DNA from: Vagococcus humatus
GTDB taxonomy: Bacteria > Bacillota > Bacilli > Lactobacillales > Vagococcaceae
Reading direction: 5' to 3'
DNA length: 64,000 nt
Assembly (NCBI RefSeq): GCF_003950325.1
Contig: NZ_PXZH01000001.1
Span: forward strand, 965,102-1,029,101
Shown: positions 19,992 to 29,718 of the stretch, in pieces
Numbering within the stretch: position 1 is the first letter of the stretch
Layout: every line of letters starts with the position of its first letter
Translations under genes and position numbers: made by a program
The notes under the pieces: generated by a model
The model's database searches: none
Told to the model about the DNA's origin: nothing
The model's input: the letters and a program-made list of their open reading frames with translations, nothing else

Positions 19992-20735
19992 ATGTCCGTT
20001 GTTTTATATGAAAATGAACGTATTGACCAACTTTACTCAGAAGGTGTGCAAATTATCCAAAGTCAAGAAGTTTTTTCTTTTTCTCTTGATGCGGTGCTAT
20101 TAGCTCATTTTACTAATGTTCCTAAATCCGGAAAAATTGTTGATTTATGTGCCGGAAACGGAGCCATCGGTTTATTTTTAAGTCAAAAAACCCAAGCTAA
20201 AATTACTGGTATTGAAATCCAAGAAAGATTAGCAGATATGGCCAGACGTAGTGTCGCCTTAAATCAGCTAACAGAACAAATGGATATCCTAACTTTGCCT
20301 TTACAACAAGGAAAACAAGTAATTCCTGCTGACTCAGTAGACCTTGTTACTTGTAACCCTCCCTACTTTAAAGAACTACCTACTAGCACTAAAAATCCCA
20401 ATCCTCATCTAGCCATAGCTCGTCATGAAATTGAGACAACCTTAGAAGAAGTCATTAAAGAAGCAAGTAGACAACTTAAAATGATGGGAAAATTTTCAAT
20501 GGTCCATCGACCAGATCGCTTATTAGAAATTATTGACTTAATGAACCGTTATAAAATTGCTCCAAAACGAATTCAATTTGTCTACCCTAAACAACACAAA
20601 GAAGCCAATATTTTACTAATTGAGGGCATTCGTCATGGTAAAAAAGAGGGACTAAAAATTTTACCACCTTTATATGTTTACGGTGAAGACAATCAGTATC
20701 TACCTGAGGTGAAACAAATTTTATATGGAAACTAA
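19992..20735 (+). CDS. tRNA1(Val) adenine-37 N6-methyltransferase (TrmN6/YabB)
   Basis: The 247-residue SAM-dependent methyltransferase has the SAM-binding [14 protein letters not shown] and the adenine-N6 signature NPPY near residue 122. The N-terminal Gln/Phe/Leu segment [12 protein letters not shown] is typical of YabB/TrmN6. It overlaps the following GIY-YIG gene by 11 bp. The same yabB-yazA pair occurs in B. subtilis, which strengthens both calls. The substrate tRNA is known for E. coli and assumed here. Confidence 0.88.
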   Translation: MSVVLYENERIDQLYSEGVQIIQSQEVFSFSLDAVLLAHFTNVPKSGKIVDLCAGNGAIGLFLSQKTQAKITGIEIQERLADMARRSVALNQLTEQMDILTLPLQQGKQVIPADSVDLVTCNPPYFKELPTSTKNPNPHLAIARHEIETTLEEVIKEASRQLKMMGKFSMVHRPDRLLEIIDLMNRYKIAPKRIQFVYPKQHKEANILLIEGIRHGKKEGLKILPPLYVYGEDNQYLPEVKQILYGN

Positions 20736-21009
20736 ACATTATTTTTATGTGTTAGCATGTGCTGATCAAACTTTTTATGGTGGTTACACCACAGATCCTA
20801 AAAGACGTTTGGCAGAACACAATTCAGGCAAAGGAGCAAAGTATACTCGGCTAAAGTCAAGACGACCGGCTGAGATGATTTATTGTGAGGCATTTGACAC
20901 AAGAAGTGCTGCCACTAAAGCTGAATATGCTTTTAAGCAACTTACACGAGCTAAAAAGGAACTATTTTTAACGAATAACCAACAAAAAAACCAGATGAAG
21001 CTCTCCTAA
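20725..21009 (+). CDS. GIY-YIG endonuclease-superfamily protein (YazA-like)
   Basis: The 94-residue protein consists of a single GIY-YIG domain. It contains [16 protein letters not shown], the Arg in DPKRRLAEH, and the AKYTR segment. Such stand-alone proteins may act in DNA repair, but no clear role is known. It is translationally coupled to the methyltransferase gene by an 11-bp overlap. Its 3' end runs into the terminator hairpin. Confidence 0.85.
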   Translation: METKHYFYVLACADQTFYGGYTTDPKRRLAEHNSGKGAKYTRLKSRRPAEMIYCEAFDTRSAATKAEYAFKQLTRAKKELFLTNNQQKNQMKLS

Positions 21010-21031
21010 CCTTGGAGACTACCATCTGGTT
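20989..21031 (+). terminator. Terminator of trmN6 and the GIY-YIG gene
   Basis: AACCAGATG (20989-20997) pairs with CATCTGGTT (21023-21031). An inner TCTCC/GGAGA stem follows, then TCTTTTGTTT. Confidence 0.8.
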
Positions 21032-21063
21032 CTTTTGTTTAATCTAAAACTTGACCAATTATA

Positions 21064-21945
21064 CTACATACCTGGATCATAAAAATTCCCTAAAATTTGC
21101 ACATTATCTGCAATACTAACAAAGGCTTTAGGGTCTGATTCCATCATTGCTTCTTCAAACACATGTAACTCAAACCTAGTAATAACCGTTAATAAAACTG
21201 TTTTTTCACCGTGATCGTAAGCTCCCTCGGCATCATGGATGATCGTAATCCCTCGACGCAAACGCTCTTGAACACTTTCAATCACTTTGTCTGGTTCCTT
21301 GGTAATAATCATTACCTGCAATTTTTGTTGTTTGGTAAAAACGGCATCCGTTACTTTACCACTTACAAAGAAAGACAACACACTATAAAAAGCATAGGGC
21401 CAACCAAACAAATAACCTGCAGTTAAAGCAATACTTCCATTAACAATAATAGCAATCGAGCCAACTGTTCGACCAGTTAACTTTCTAATCGTAATGGAAA
21501 CAATATCTAACCCACCTGAAGATATACCATTCTTCAAAGCAAAACCAATCCCAAAACCGTTTACTGCCCCACCAAATACTGCACAAATAATAGGGTCAGT
21601 TGTTAAGGGGGTCACTGGCATTAGTTGGATAGCAATTGTGGTTAAAGTAACTGTCACCGCTGTAAAAATGGTGAACTTTTTACTGATTTGCTTCCAAGCT
21701 AAAATAAACAAAGGAAAATTTAACAAGTAATAAATAATCGAAACAGGAGGTTCTGACCCAGTCATTCTTTCCATAACGGACGTCACAATTTGGGCAATCC
21801 CTGTTACTCCACTTGCATAAATATTTCCCGGTCGCCAAAAAACATTTAAAGCCACTGATGCAATGATTGCATAAAGAACAGCTACAGTACTTTTTTTCGT
21901 GTACTCATTGTTAACCAGTTGTAACTTCTCTCTTATCTCTTTCAT
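21064..21945 (-). CDS. YitT-family membrane protein with DUF2179 domain
   Basis: The 293-residue protein has about five or six membrane helices in residues 15-190 (the YitT/DUF161 region). They include the Gly-rich GFALKNGISSGGLDIVS. A cytoplasmic DUF2179 domain follows (about 205-290, VMIITKEPDKVIESV). Family function is unsettled, with transport suggested. It stands alone and is convergent with the GIY-YIG gene. Confidence 0.88.
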   Translation of the reverse strand: MKEIREKLQLVNNEYTKKSTVAVLYAIIASVALNVFWRPGNIYASGVTGIAQIVTSVMERMTGSEPPVSIIYYLLNFPLFILAWKQISKKFTIFTAVTVTLTTIAIQLMPVTPLTTDPIICAVFGGAVNGFGIGFALKNGISSGGLDIVSITIRKLTGRTVGSIAIIVNGSIALTAGYLFGWPYAFYSVLSFFVSGKVTDAVFTKQQKLQVMIITKEPDKVIESVQERLRRGITIIHDAEGAYDHGEKTVLLTVITRFELHVFEEAMMESDPKAFVSIADNVQILGNFYDPGM

Positions 21946-22007
21946 TTTATTAAGTGAGTCGCTCCTCTACTTTTAGTCACTCCCATTATAACGATAAGCC
22001 CTATATA

Positions 22008-22041
22008 AATAAAGAGCAATCCTGGAAGATTGCTCTTTATT
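22008..22041 (-). terminator. hisS-aspS operon terminator
   Basis: A 14-bp perfect stem AATAAAGAGCAATC/GATTGCTCTTTATT with a 6-nt loop lies just after aspS on the minus strand. Confidence 0.85.
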
Positions 22042-22054
22042 GTGTAAATTTTAA

Positions 22055-23815
22055 TTATTCTACAATGTTTAAATCTAAATCTTCTAATTGTTGCGAAGAA
22101 ACTGTACCTGGTGCTGCAGTTAATGGATCCATTGCACGACCATTTTTAGGGAAAGCAATCACTTCTCGGATATTGTCTTTACCTGCTAAAATCATAACAA
22201 ATCGGTCTAAACCAAGAGCTAAACCGCCATGAGGTGGGAAACCATAATCTAGAGCTTCCATTAAAAAGCCAAACTGAGCTTCTGCTGATTCTTGAGTAAA
22301 TCCTAAAGCTTTAAACATTTTCTCTTGAACATCTCGTTCATAAATTCTAAGAGAACCTCCACCAATTTCATAACCATTTAATACAACATCATAAGCTTGA
22401 GCATGAACTTGGTCTGGTGCTGTTTCTAGTAAATCAATTTGATCTGCTTTTGGCATAGTAAATGGATGGTGAGCTGCCACGTAGCGATCTGCTTCTTCAT
22501 CGTATTCAAATAGTGGCCAATCAACCACCCATAAGAAATTAAATTTAGTTGTATCAATTAAATCTAATTCTTTTGCTAAACGAGTTCGTAAACCACCTAA
22601 TGAATCAGCAACAACACTTGCTTTATCAGCACAGAATAAAATTAAATCACCACTTTTAGCTCCTGTTTTTTCTAAAAGTGCTTCAGAAATTTCGCCTAAG
22701 AATTTAGCAATTGGTCCTTTCACGCCATCTTCTTCTACTTTTACCCAAGCTAAACCTTTCGCTCCAAATTGGGCAGCATAAGTACCTAAATGATCAATAT
22801 CTTTACGAGAATACTGACTAGCTGCTCCTTCTGCTACAATGACTTTAACTTGTCCACCATTTTCAATCGCTTGAGTAAATACTTTAAATCCAGCATCTTT
22901 TACCACATCACTCACATCGATTAATTCCATGCCGTAGCGAGTATCTGGTTTATCACTACCAAAACGTTCCATCGCTTCTTGATAGCTCATACGTGGAAAC
23001 GGAGTAGGAATGTCTAATCCTTTCGTTTCTTTCATGACTTTAGCTAACATGTTTTCTGTGTAAGTTTGAATTTCTTCAGCTGTTAAGAAAGAGGTTTCTA
23101 AGTCCACTTGAGTAAATTCTGGTTGACGGTCTCCACGTAAATCTTCATCTCGGAAACAGCGAACAATTTGATAGTAACGATCAATCCCTGCTCCCATTAA
23201 TAACTGTTTATGAATTTGAGGAGACTGTGGTAAAGCATAAAAATGACCTTTATGGACCCTAGAAGGAACTAAATAATCACGAGCACCTTCTGGAGTTGAT
23301 TTTCCTAAATAAGGTGTTTCAATGTCCATAAAACCATTGTCATCTAAATAATGACGAATAGAACGGGTAACAGCGTGGCGAAGTTTTAAATTTTGAAACA
23401 TTTCTTGACGTCTTAAATCAATGTAACGATACTTCATCCGAGTATCATCATTCACATTCGAAGCTTCCTCAATAGTGAACGGAGTTGTTTTAGCTTCATT
23501 TAAAATAGTGATTGCTTCAGCCATAATTTCAAATTGCCCTGTTTTCATTTGTTTATTGACAACAGAAGCATCACGTAACACAACTTTCCCTGTAATTTCT
23601 ATTACATATTCTGATCGGCATTTATCTGCCACTTTCCAAGCTTCTTCACTGTGCTCAGGATTAAAGACTACTTGAACATAGCCTTCTCTATCTCTTAAGT
23701 CGATAAAAATTAAATTACCTAAATCTCGGCGCTTTTGCACCCAACCTTTTAAAGTAATCTGTTGATCTAATACTTTTTCTGAAACTTCTCCACAATACAT
23801 TGTACGCTGTGACAT
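22055..23815 (-). CDS. aspS: Aspartyl-tRNA synthetase
   Basis: The 586-residue class II synthetase charges tRNA-Asp. It has an N-terminal OB-fold anticodon-binding domain (about 1-105), then the class II core with [16 protein letters not shown] (motif 2). The bacterial GAD insertion (about 290-400) follows, then [12 protein letters not shown] (motif 3) near the C-terminus. The bacterial-type GAD domain means it is the long form. It lies 46 bp downstream of hisS, and the T-box before hisS should control both. Confidence 0.96.
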   Translation of the reverse strand: MSQRTMYCGEVSEKVLDQQITLKGWVQKRRDLGNLIFIDLRDREGYVQVVFNPEHSEEAWKVADKCRSEYVIEITGKVVLRDASVVNKQMKTGQFEIMAEAITILNEAKTTPFTIEEASNVNDDTRMKYRYIDLRRQEMFQNLKLRHAVTRSIRHYLDDNGFMDIETPYLGKSTPEGARDYLVPSRVHKGHFYALPQSPQIHKQLLMGAGIDRYYQIVRCFRDEDLRGDRQPEFTQVDLETSFLTAEEIQTYTENMLAKVMKETKGLDIPTPFPRMSYQEAMERFGSDKPDTRYGMELIDVSDVVKDAGFKVFTQAIENGGQVKVIVAEGAASQYSRKDIDHLGTYAAQFGAKGLAWVKVEEDGVKGPIAKFLGEISEALLEKTGAKSGDLILFCADKASVVADSLGGLRTRLAKELDLIDTTKFNFLWVVDWPLFEYDEEADRYVAAHHPFTMPKADQIDLLETAPDQVHAQAYDVVLNGYEIGGGSLRIYERDVQEKMFKALGFTQESAEAQFGFLMEALDYGFPPHGGLALGLDRFVMILAGKDNIREVIAFPKNGRAMDPLTAAPGTVSSQQLEDLDLNIVE

Positions 23816-23861
23816 AATAACTTTTCTCCCTCTTTCATTCCTAAATCTATCTGCTTTTAGT

Positions 23862-25142
23862 CTACTGTTTTAGTAAAGAATTTATATCTTGATATAACTC
23901 GGTAAATGGAACTGTTTGTTGTTCCCCTGTTCCCATATGTTTAATTTGGGCCACTTGTTTGTCTAGCTCGTCTTCTCCAATAGTTATCACAAAAGAGGCT
24001 TGTTGTTTATTAGCTGACTTAAACTGAGCTTTAGCACTTCGGTTCATGTAATCTCGGTCAGCTGAATAACCTAATTTTCTTAAATGACTCACTAATTTTA
24101 ACGTCGCTCCATTAGTCCTGTCCCCAATTCCGACTACATAGACATCTAGTGGTTGACTAGTTGGAATAGTAATTCCTTCTGCTTCTAACGTAATAATAGC
24201 TCTTTCCATTCCTAATGCAAAACCAATGCCGCCAACATCTGGTCCACCTAGCTCTTCCACTAAGCCATTATAACGGCCACCAGCACAGACTGTTGTGATT
24301 GCTCCTTGAAATCCTGGTGCAGCACTCATAATCTCAAAGATCGTATGGTTATAGTAGTCAAGACCTCGAACCATGCGGTGATCAATCGTATAAGAGATAT
24401 CTAATTCATCTAATAATTCACGAACTTGATTAAAATAAGCACTAGAACTTTCATTTAAATAATCTAAAATAGAAGGGGCATTTAAAACAATTTCTTTATC
24501 TTGCTCCTCTTTACTATCTAAAACACGTAACGGATTTTCGTGTAGACGACGTTTAGAGTCCTCGCTTAACTGATTTTCAAAGGGCTCTAAATAGTCAATC
24601 AAGGCTTGACGATAAGTAGCCCGACTTTCTTTATCTCCTAAAGAGTTAATCACTAACTCTAAATGTTTAACGCCTAATGATTGATAAAATTCCATTGCCA
24701 TCATAATCGTTTCCACATCAACTGCAGGATTATCACTTCCAAAAACTTCTACCCCAATTTGGTGAAATTGACGCATACGTCCTGCTTGAGGTCTTTCATA
24801 ACGAAACATAGGTCCCATATAAAAGGTTTTATAAGGTTTTTGATATTCTGGTCCAAATAATTTATGTTCAACAAATGCTCGAACAGTCGGCGCAGTTCCT
24901 TCTGGTCGTAAAGTAACGTGACGGTCCCCTTTATCATAAAAATCATACATTTCCTTAGAAACAATATCTGTTGTATCCCCAACACTTCGCGCAATCACTT
25001 CATAATGTTCAAAAATTGGCGTACGAATTTCATGAAATTGGTAACGACCAAATAATTCTCTTGCTGTTTTTTCTAGAAATTGCCATTTTTCAACTTCGCC
25101 TGGTAAAATATCTTGGGTGCCTTTTGGTTTTTGATATTTCAT
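23862..25142 (-). CDS. hisS: Histidyl-tRNA synthetase
   Basis: The 426-residue class II synthetase charges tRNA-His. Motif 2 is [20 protein letters not shown], the histidine-specific motifs are [11 protein letters not shown] and [13 protein letters not shown], and motif 3 is [14 protein letters not shown]-terminal anticodon-binding domain follows. The ATG at 25142 follows AGGAGAGG and gives the usual [15 protein letters not shown]-terminus; the ATG at 25187 lies within the leader terminator. It is the first gene of hisS-aspS. Confidence 0.96.
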   Translation of the reverse strand: MKYQKPKGTQDILPGEVEKWQFLEKTARELFGRYQFHEIRTPIFEHYEVIARSVGDTTDIVSKEMYDFYDKGDRHVTLRPEGTAPTVRAFVEHKLFGPEYQKPYKTFYMGPMFRYERPQAGRMRQFHQIGVEVFGSDNPAVDVETIMMAMEFYQSLGVKHLELVINSLGDKESRATYRQALIDYLEPFENQLSEDSKRRLHENPLRVLDSKEEQDKEIVLNAPSILDYLNESSSAYFNQVRELLDELDISYTIDHRMVRGLDYYNHTIFEIMSAAPGFQGAITTVCAGGRYNGLVEELGGPDVGGIGFALGMERAIITLEAEGITIPTSQPLDVYVVGIGDRTNGATLKLVSHLRKLGYSADRDYMNRSAKAQFKSANKQQASFVITIGEDELDKQVAQIKHMGTGEQQTVPFTELYQDINSLLKQ

Positions 25143-25143
25143 A

Positions 25144-25425
25144 ACTGTTCCTCTCCTTTTTTGTAATAAAAAAAGCCCTTGTAACATTATACAAGGGCGA
25201 ATTATCTACGCGGTACCACCTAAATTTGAAAGAGTAATTTTCTCTTTCGACTCTAACGATTAACGCTCGTCACGGAGTAGCTTTTTACTACTCATCTCCA
25301 GAGTGTCTTTCCCTAAAGAGATGTTGAAGTTTTCTCAGCCCTTGAAACTTCTCTCTTGAAACATCTAACTAGTTTAGTTACTTTTCTCTTTCATTGATTC
25401 ACTATATTTATTATGTATTATTTAC
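25144..25425 (-). promoter_or_regulatory. T-box riboswitch leader of hisS-aspS
   Basis: On the minus strand a T-box core AGGTGGTACCGCG (25209-25221) precedes an intrinsic terminator (25175-25198, GCCCTTGTA/TACAAGGGC) with a long T run. Further upstream GATGTT and AACATC (25358-25365 and about 25320-25326) and AAGTTT/AAACTT form Stem I around a GGGCTGAGA distal loop. An uncharged tRNA should stabilise the antiterminator and allow hisS-aspS expression. A TTGACA -35 lies at 25449-25454 with a weak -10. The specifier triplet cannot be assigned with confidence. Confidence 0.88.
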
Positions 25426-25517
25426 ACGTTACTAAAATTTTCTATAATTGTCAAGTCTCATTCAATTTTAATCTAATCCAAAAAACGAAAGAGAGACTAC
25501 TTTCTTTTTTAAAATTT

Positions 25518-25526
25518 TGCTATAAT
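25518..25526 (+). promoter_or_regulatory. Extended -10 promoter of the amidase gene
   Basis: TGC-TATAAT (25518-25526) lies 34 bp before the ATG. The ribosome site GTGAGGA follows at 25548-25554. Confidence 0.65.
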
Positions 25527-25560
25527 GAGAACAGCTTGTTTTTAAAAGTGAGGAAAATTT

Positions 25561-26841
25561 ATGAAAAATAGTTTTATGAAAGGCAATAAACTTCGATTAA
25601 TTAGTTTAAATATCATTATTATTTTAATGGTTATATTTTCCTTGCTTAGTTTAGGAAAATATAAAGTTGTGACTGTTGATCCAATAGCTATGAACGTCAG
25701 AACTGGTCCAAGTATTGACTTTGACATTCAGTCACAGGTTAAAAAAGGAGATAAGTTAACGATTTTAGAAGAGAAAAATCACTGGTACCGAGTTAAATTT
25801 AACGATAATGACACAGGCTGGGTAGCTAGTTGGTTAGTTTCAAACAAAGAAACCAGCCCTGCTACTAATATCGCAGCAAAAATTAACACACCTAAAACCA
25901 ATCTTAGGGAAGATCCTACAACTGAAAGTAAAAAAATTGCCACCCTAGATAAACAAACCAAGGTAACGATTACCAAAGAGCAACATGGCTGGTCTTATGT
26001 AACCGTTGATAACAAAGAAGGTTGGGTTTTTTCTCAATTACTTAATGTAGAAAATAATAAACAACAAGAAAAAGATCTAAGTTCTGAAACTTTATTCGCA
26101 AGACAAGATGGAACCAAAATTCGGACAGAACCCTCAATTGACAGCCAGGTATTAACTACTCTCGGTCGCGGAGAAAAAATTCATTTTCTAGAAAATGATG
26201 GCGACTGGTATCAAGTTAAAACAGCGAACGGACAAAAAGGTTATGTCGCTAATTGGGTAGTCAGTTTTGGCAAACCGAATAAACATAATAAAATCACGTC
26301 TATTGCTGAAACAACTATTGTCCTAGATCCAGGACATGGTGGATATGATGCTGGCTCTTTAAGTAATGACGAGCGGATTTATGAAAAAAATGTCACCTTA
26401 AAAACAGCACTAGCCGTTGAAAAAGAGTTAAAATCATTAGGTGCCAATGTCATTATGACTAGACGAGATGACTCATTTATTTCTCTGTCAGGTATTGCTG
26501 GAAAAAGTAACCGAGCAAAAGCTGATGTATTTATTAGTTTCCATTTCGACTCAAGTCAACATCCAAATGAGGCATCTGGAACAACTACTTACTACTATAA
26601 TGAAAAAGATATTCCTTTAGCAGAAACAGTCAACAGCCATATCAAACAAGAACTTCCTCTAACAAACCGAGGAACAGAATTTGGAGACTATCAAGTTTTA
26701 AGAGATAATCATCAACCAGCACTTCTGTTAGAATTAGGTTATATGAATAACGATGGAGATGCCTACCTTATTAATAGCAAAGATTATCAGAAAAAAGTAG
26801 CACTTGCTGTTAAAAATGCCTTGATGGATTATTTTGAATAA
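25561..26841 (+). CDS. N-acetylmuramoyl-L-alanine amidase with three SH3b domains
   Basis: The 426-residue cell-wall hydrolase cleaves the MurNAc-L-alanine bond of peptidoglycan. A hydrophobic segment at about 12-32 is a signal or anchor. Three bacterial SH3 wall-binding modules follow at about 37-95, 104-162 and 177-235, each with an MNVRTGPS-like or equivalent start. The zinc-dependent Amidase_3 domain begins near 252 with VLDPGHGGYDAGS, followed by ISFHFDSS and LLELGYMNN. It is surface-acting and transcribed alone. Confidence 0.92.
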   Translation: MKNSFMKGNKLRLISLNIIIILMVIFSLLSLGKYKVVTVDPIAMNVRTGPSIDFDIQSQVKKGDKLTILEEKNHWYRVKFNDNDTGWVASWLVSNKETSPATNIAAKINTPKTNLREDPTTESKKIATLDKQTKVTITKEQHGWSYVTVDNKEGWVFSQLLNVENNKQQEKDLSSETLFARQDGTKIRTEPSIDSQVLTTLGRGEKIHFLENDGDWYQVKTANGQKGYVANWVVSFGKPNKHNKITSIAETTIVLDPGHGGYDAGSLSNDERIYEKNVTLKTALAVEKELKSLGANVIMTRRDDSFISLSGIAGKSNRAKADVFISFHFDSSQHPNEASGTTTYYYNEKDIPLAETVNSHIKQELPLTNRGTEFGDYQVLRDNHQPALLLELGYMNNDGDAYLINSKDYQKKVALAVKNALMDYFE

Positions 26842-26850
26842 ACTTTAACA

Positions 26851-26894
26851 AAAAGGTCTACTTCAAGTAATTAATTACTTGAAGTAGACCTTTT
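26851..26894. terminator. Bidirectional terminator, amidase gene / dtd
   Basis: A 44-nt perfect palindrome (arms 26851-26872 and 26873-26894, core AAGTAATTAATTACTT) lies between convergent genes and is flanked by T on both strands. Confidence 0.92.
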
Positions 26895-26906
26895 CTTTGT
26901 TTCACT

Positions 26907-27353
26907 TTATTTGTAATCAGTATCTAAAACAATCGTTACTGGACCATCATTAATTAAAGACACTTCCATATGAGCGCCAAACTGTCCTTCATACACCGGA
27001 ATTCCTTTTTCTCTAAGTCCTTCATTTAAGTATAAATAAAGCTCATTAGCCTCTTCTGGCTTAGCAGCTCGAGTAAAACTTGGCCGGTTTCCTTTTTTTG
27101 TGTTAGCCAATAAGGTAAATTGCGAAATAGATAATATTTCTCCTTTAACATCTGCAATGGATAAATTCATCTTATCCTCTTCATCTTCAAAGATACGCAT
27201 TTGACTAATTTTTTTAATCAAATAATCTGCTTCTTCTTTTGTATCTCCTTCTTTAACACCAACTAAAAGCATTAATCCTTGTGGAATACTAGAAAGCACT
27301 TGATTATCCACTGATACACTTGCTTGACTAACTTTTTGAACCACAATTTTCAT
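26907..27353 (-). CDS. dtd: D-aminoacyl-tRNA deacylase
   Basis: The 148-residue DTD removes D-amino acids (and Gly from tRNA-Ala) from mischarged tRNA. It has the two family motifs: SQFTL around residue 78 and GPVTIVLDT near the C-terminus. Both supply the chiral proofreading site. The gene lies 29 bp after rel, and the rel-dtd pair is conserved in Firmicutes. It probably shares the rel promoter. Confidence 0.95.
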   Translation of the reverse strand: MKIVVQKVSQASVSVDNQVLSSIPQGLMLLVGVKEGDTKEEADYLIKKISQMRIFEDEEDKMNLSIADVKGEILSISQFTLLANTKKGNRPSFTRAAKPEEANELYLYLNEGLREKGIPVYEGQFGAHMEVSLINDGPVTIVLDTDYK

Positions 27354-27382
27354 GTTGCTATCATCCTTTATCTCTCATTCTC

Positions 27383-29593
27383 TTAACCGTTTGTCCGACG
27401 CACACTATAAACATCTGGGACACTTTTAATTTTATCCACAATTCTTTCTAAATGGGATAAATTTTGAATACTTACTGTCATTAAAATGGTAGCTGTTTTA
27501 TTTTTATTCGGTCTTGCTTCTACTCGTAATAAATTATTAGTAAATGCATTAACAACTTGCAACACATCATTTAATAAACCAGAACGATCTGCTCCGTAAA
27601 CTTCTAACTCTGCATTATAAGTTTGTTGACCTACAGCTGCAGTGTCTTCCCATTCAACTTCTATTAGTCGTTCACTAATAGCTTGATTATTTATCATATT
27701 GGGACAGTCTTTTCGGTGAATAGAAATTCCTCGACCTTTGGTAATATAGCCAATAATATCGTCTCCAGGAACAGGATTACAACAACGACTGATTCGAATT
27801 AACAAGTTGTCTACTCCTTGAATGACCACGCCACCTTCATGACGAACTTTCATTTTTTCTGGTTCTTTCTTAACAGGCTGATTGATCATCTCTTCGACTT
27901 CTTGTTTTTTTCGTTCAACTTCTAATTCTCGGCGCTTTTTCTCTGTTAAACGATTAGCAATCATCTTAGCATTAACTTCGCCATAACCAATTCCAGCATA
28001 TAAATCTTCTTCTGTTTGATAGCTAAACCGATCTAATATTTCCGAAATTTTTTCTTTATTCATAAATTCTTTTGGTTGGAAACTCATCTCTAACAACTGT
28101 TTTTCTAACAGTTCTTTTCCTTTATCCAAATTCATTTCTCGGTCTTTATCTTTAAAGAAACGTTTAATTTTATTTCGTGCTTTAGACGTAGCTACCATAT
28201 TAACCCAGTCACGACTTGGCCCAAATGAGTTAGGAGAAGTCAACACCTCAATAATGTCCCCATTTTTAAGCTTATAATCAAGAGGAACCATCTTGCCATT
28301 GACTTTTGCTCCAGTTGTTTTATTCCCAATTTCTGTATGAATGCTATAAGCAAAGTCTAAAGGACAACTGCCTTTTGGTAGCTCTGTTACATCCCCTTTA
28401 GGAGTAAACACGTAGACCTTATCTCCAAAAATATCCCCTTTGACACTTTCCATAAAATCGGAAGCATCATAAGATTCTGCTTGTAATTCAAGTATTTCCC
28501 TAAACCAACCAAGCTGACGATTATCCTCATCTTCTTTAGCGGATTTACCTTCTTTATAAGCCCAGTGTGCCGCTACCCCAAATTCAGCAATTTCGTGCAT
28601 TTCTTGAGTTCTAATTTGGATTTCCACTGGATTGCCTTTAGGACCAATCACTGTTGTATGAAGAGATTGATACATATTGGCTTTAGGCATAGCAATATAG
28701 TCTTTAAATCTACCTGGCATAGGTTTCCATTTCGTATGAATGGCACCTAAAACACCGTAACAATCCTTAATGGTACTAACAATCACTCGAATCGCTAACA
28801 AGTCATAAATTTCTTCAAACTCTTTTTTTTGATCTTTCATTTTACGATAAATCGAATAAATGTGCTTAGGTCTACCGTAAATATCTGCTTCAATGGACAA
28901 CTCTTCTGTCGCTTCTCTAATTTGACCAACCGTTTCATTAATGTAAGATTCCCGTTCATTTCGTTTAGAATTCATCAAATGAACAATTCGGTAATATTGC
29001 TGGGGATTTAAATAGCGTAAAGCCGTGTCTTCTAGTTCCCACTTAATTCGGCTCATCCCTAAACGATGAGCAAGTGGTGCATAAATTTCTAAAGTTTCTT
29101 GAGAGATACGCCGTTGTTTATCTGGACGTAAATGTTTCAATGTGCGCATATTATGCAATCTATCTGCTAGTTTTACCATAATAACTCGCAAATCTTGTGC
29201 CATAGCTAATAACATTTTACGGTGGTTTTCTGCCAATTGTTCTTCATGGGATTTATATTTAATTTTACCTAGCTTCGTTACACCATCAACAAGCATAGCT
29301 ACATCTGGTCCAAATTCTTTATCTAAATCTTCTAACGTAACAGGTGTATCTTCTACCACATCATGTAAAAACCCAGTAGCAACTGTAAAAGGATCCATGT
29401 GTAAACTAGCTAGTATCCCAGCTACTTGAATAGGATGAACAATATAAGGCTCCCCAGATTTTCTCGTTTGCCCTTCATGAGCTGTTTTTGCAAATTCATA
29501 GGCTTTTTCAACAAATTTAGTATGTTCCTGACTCATATACTGCGAAACCATGTCAATGACTTCTCTACCAGTCAAATCTTTTTGTGTCGGCAT
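27383..29593 (-). CDS. rel: Bifunctional (p)ppGpp synthetase/hydrolase Rel
   Basis: The 736-residue protein makes and degrades (p)ppGpp in the stringent response. It has an HD hydrolase domain (about 40-190, with HPIQVAGIL and HDVVEDT) and a RelA/SpoT synthetase domain (about 235-345). TGS (about 385-450), a Zn-finger/helical region with RCCNPVPGD, and a C-terminal ACT domain follow. The HD pair being intact argues for bifunctionality. I prefer the ATG at 29593, eight bases after GGGAG, over the GTG at 29602. The leader holds a terminator-like hairpin. Confidence 0.95.
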   Translation of the reverse strand: MPTQKDLTGREVIDMVSQYMSQEHTKFVEKAYEFAKTAHEGQTRKSGEPYIVHPIQVAGILASLHMDPFTVATGFLHDVVEDTPVTLEDLDKEFGPDVAMLVDGVTKLGKIKYKSHEEQLAENHRKMLLAMAQDLRVIMVKLADRLHNMRTLKHLRPDKQRRISQETLEIYAPLAHRLGMSRIKWELEDTALRYLNPQQYYRIVHLMNSKRNERESYINETVGQIREATEELSIEADIYGRPKHIYSIYRKMKDQKKEFEEIYDLLAIRVIVSTIKDCYGVLGAIHTKWKPMPGRFKDYIAMPKANMYQSLHTTVIGPKGNPVEIQIRTQEMHEIAEFGVAAHWAYKEGKSAKEDEDNRQLGWFREILELQAESYDASDFMESVKGDIFGDKVYVFTPKGDVTELPKGSCPLDFAYSIHTEIGNKTTGAKVNGKMVPLDYKLKNGDIIEVLTSPNSFGPSRDWVNMVATSKARNKIKRFFKDKDREMNLDKGKELLEKQLLEMSFQPKEFMNKEKISEILDRFSYQTEEDLYAGIGYGEVNAKMIANRLTEKKRRELEVERKKQEVEEMINQPVKKEPEKMKVRHEGGVVIQGVDNLLIRISRCCNPVPGDDIIGYITKGRGISIHRKDCPNMINNQAISERLIEVEWEDTAAVGQQTYNAELEVYGADRSGLLNDVLQVVNAFTNNLLRVEARPNKNKTATILMTVSIQNLSHLERIVDKIKSVPDVYSVRRTNG

Positions 29594-29613
29594 ACTACTC
29601 ACTCCCTTACAAA

Positions 29614-29640
29614 AAAAAGCACTGACAATGAGTGCTTTTT
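29614..29640 (-). terminator. Terminator-like hairpin in the rel leader
   Basis: A 10-bp stem AAAAAGCACT/AGTGCTTTTT with a 7-nt loop is followed on the minus strand by eight T. It lies between the rel promoter (29658-29686) and the rel start, so it may attenuate rel as well as end the prmA-rsmE transcript. Confidence 0.85.
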
Positions 29641-29657
29641 CTTAAATTATGATGAAA

Positions 29658-29686
29658 ATTATACCGTTAATTTCCATCCTTTTCAA
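29658..29686 (-). promoter_or_regulatory. rel-dtd promoter
   Basis: On the minus strand, -35 TTGAAA (29681-29686), a 17-bp spacer and -10 TATAAT (29658-29663) give a strong vegetative promoter. Its start near 29651 lies upstream of the terminator-like hairpin. Confidence 0.85.
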
Positions 29687-29718
29687 TACAACCCTTGTTT
29701 TTATGTACCTTTATTCTA

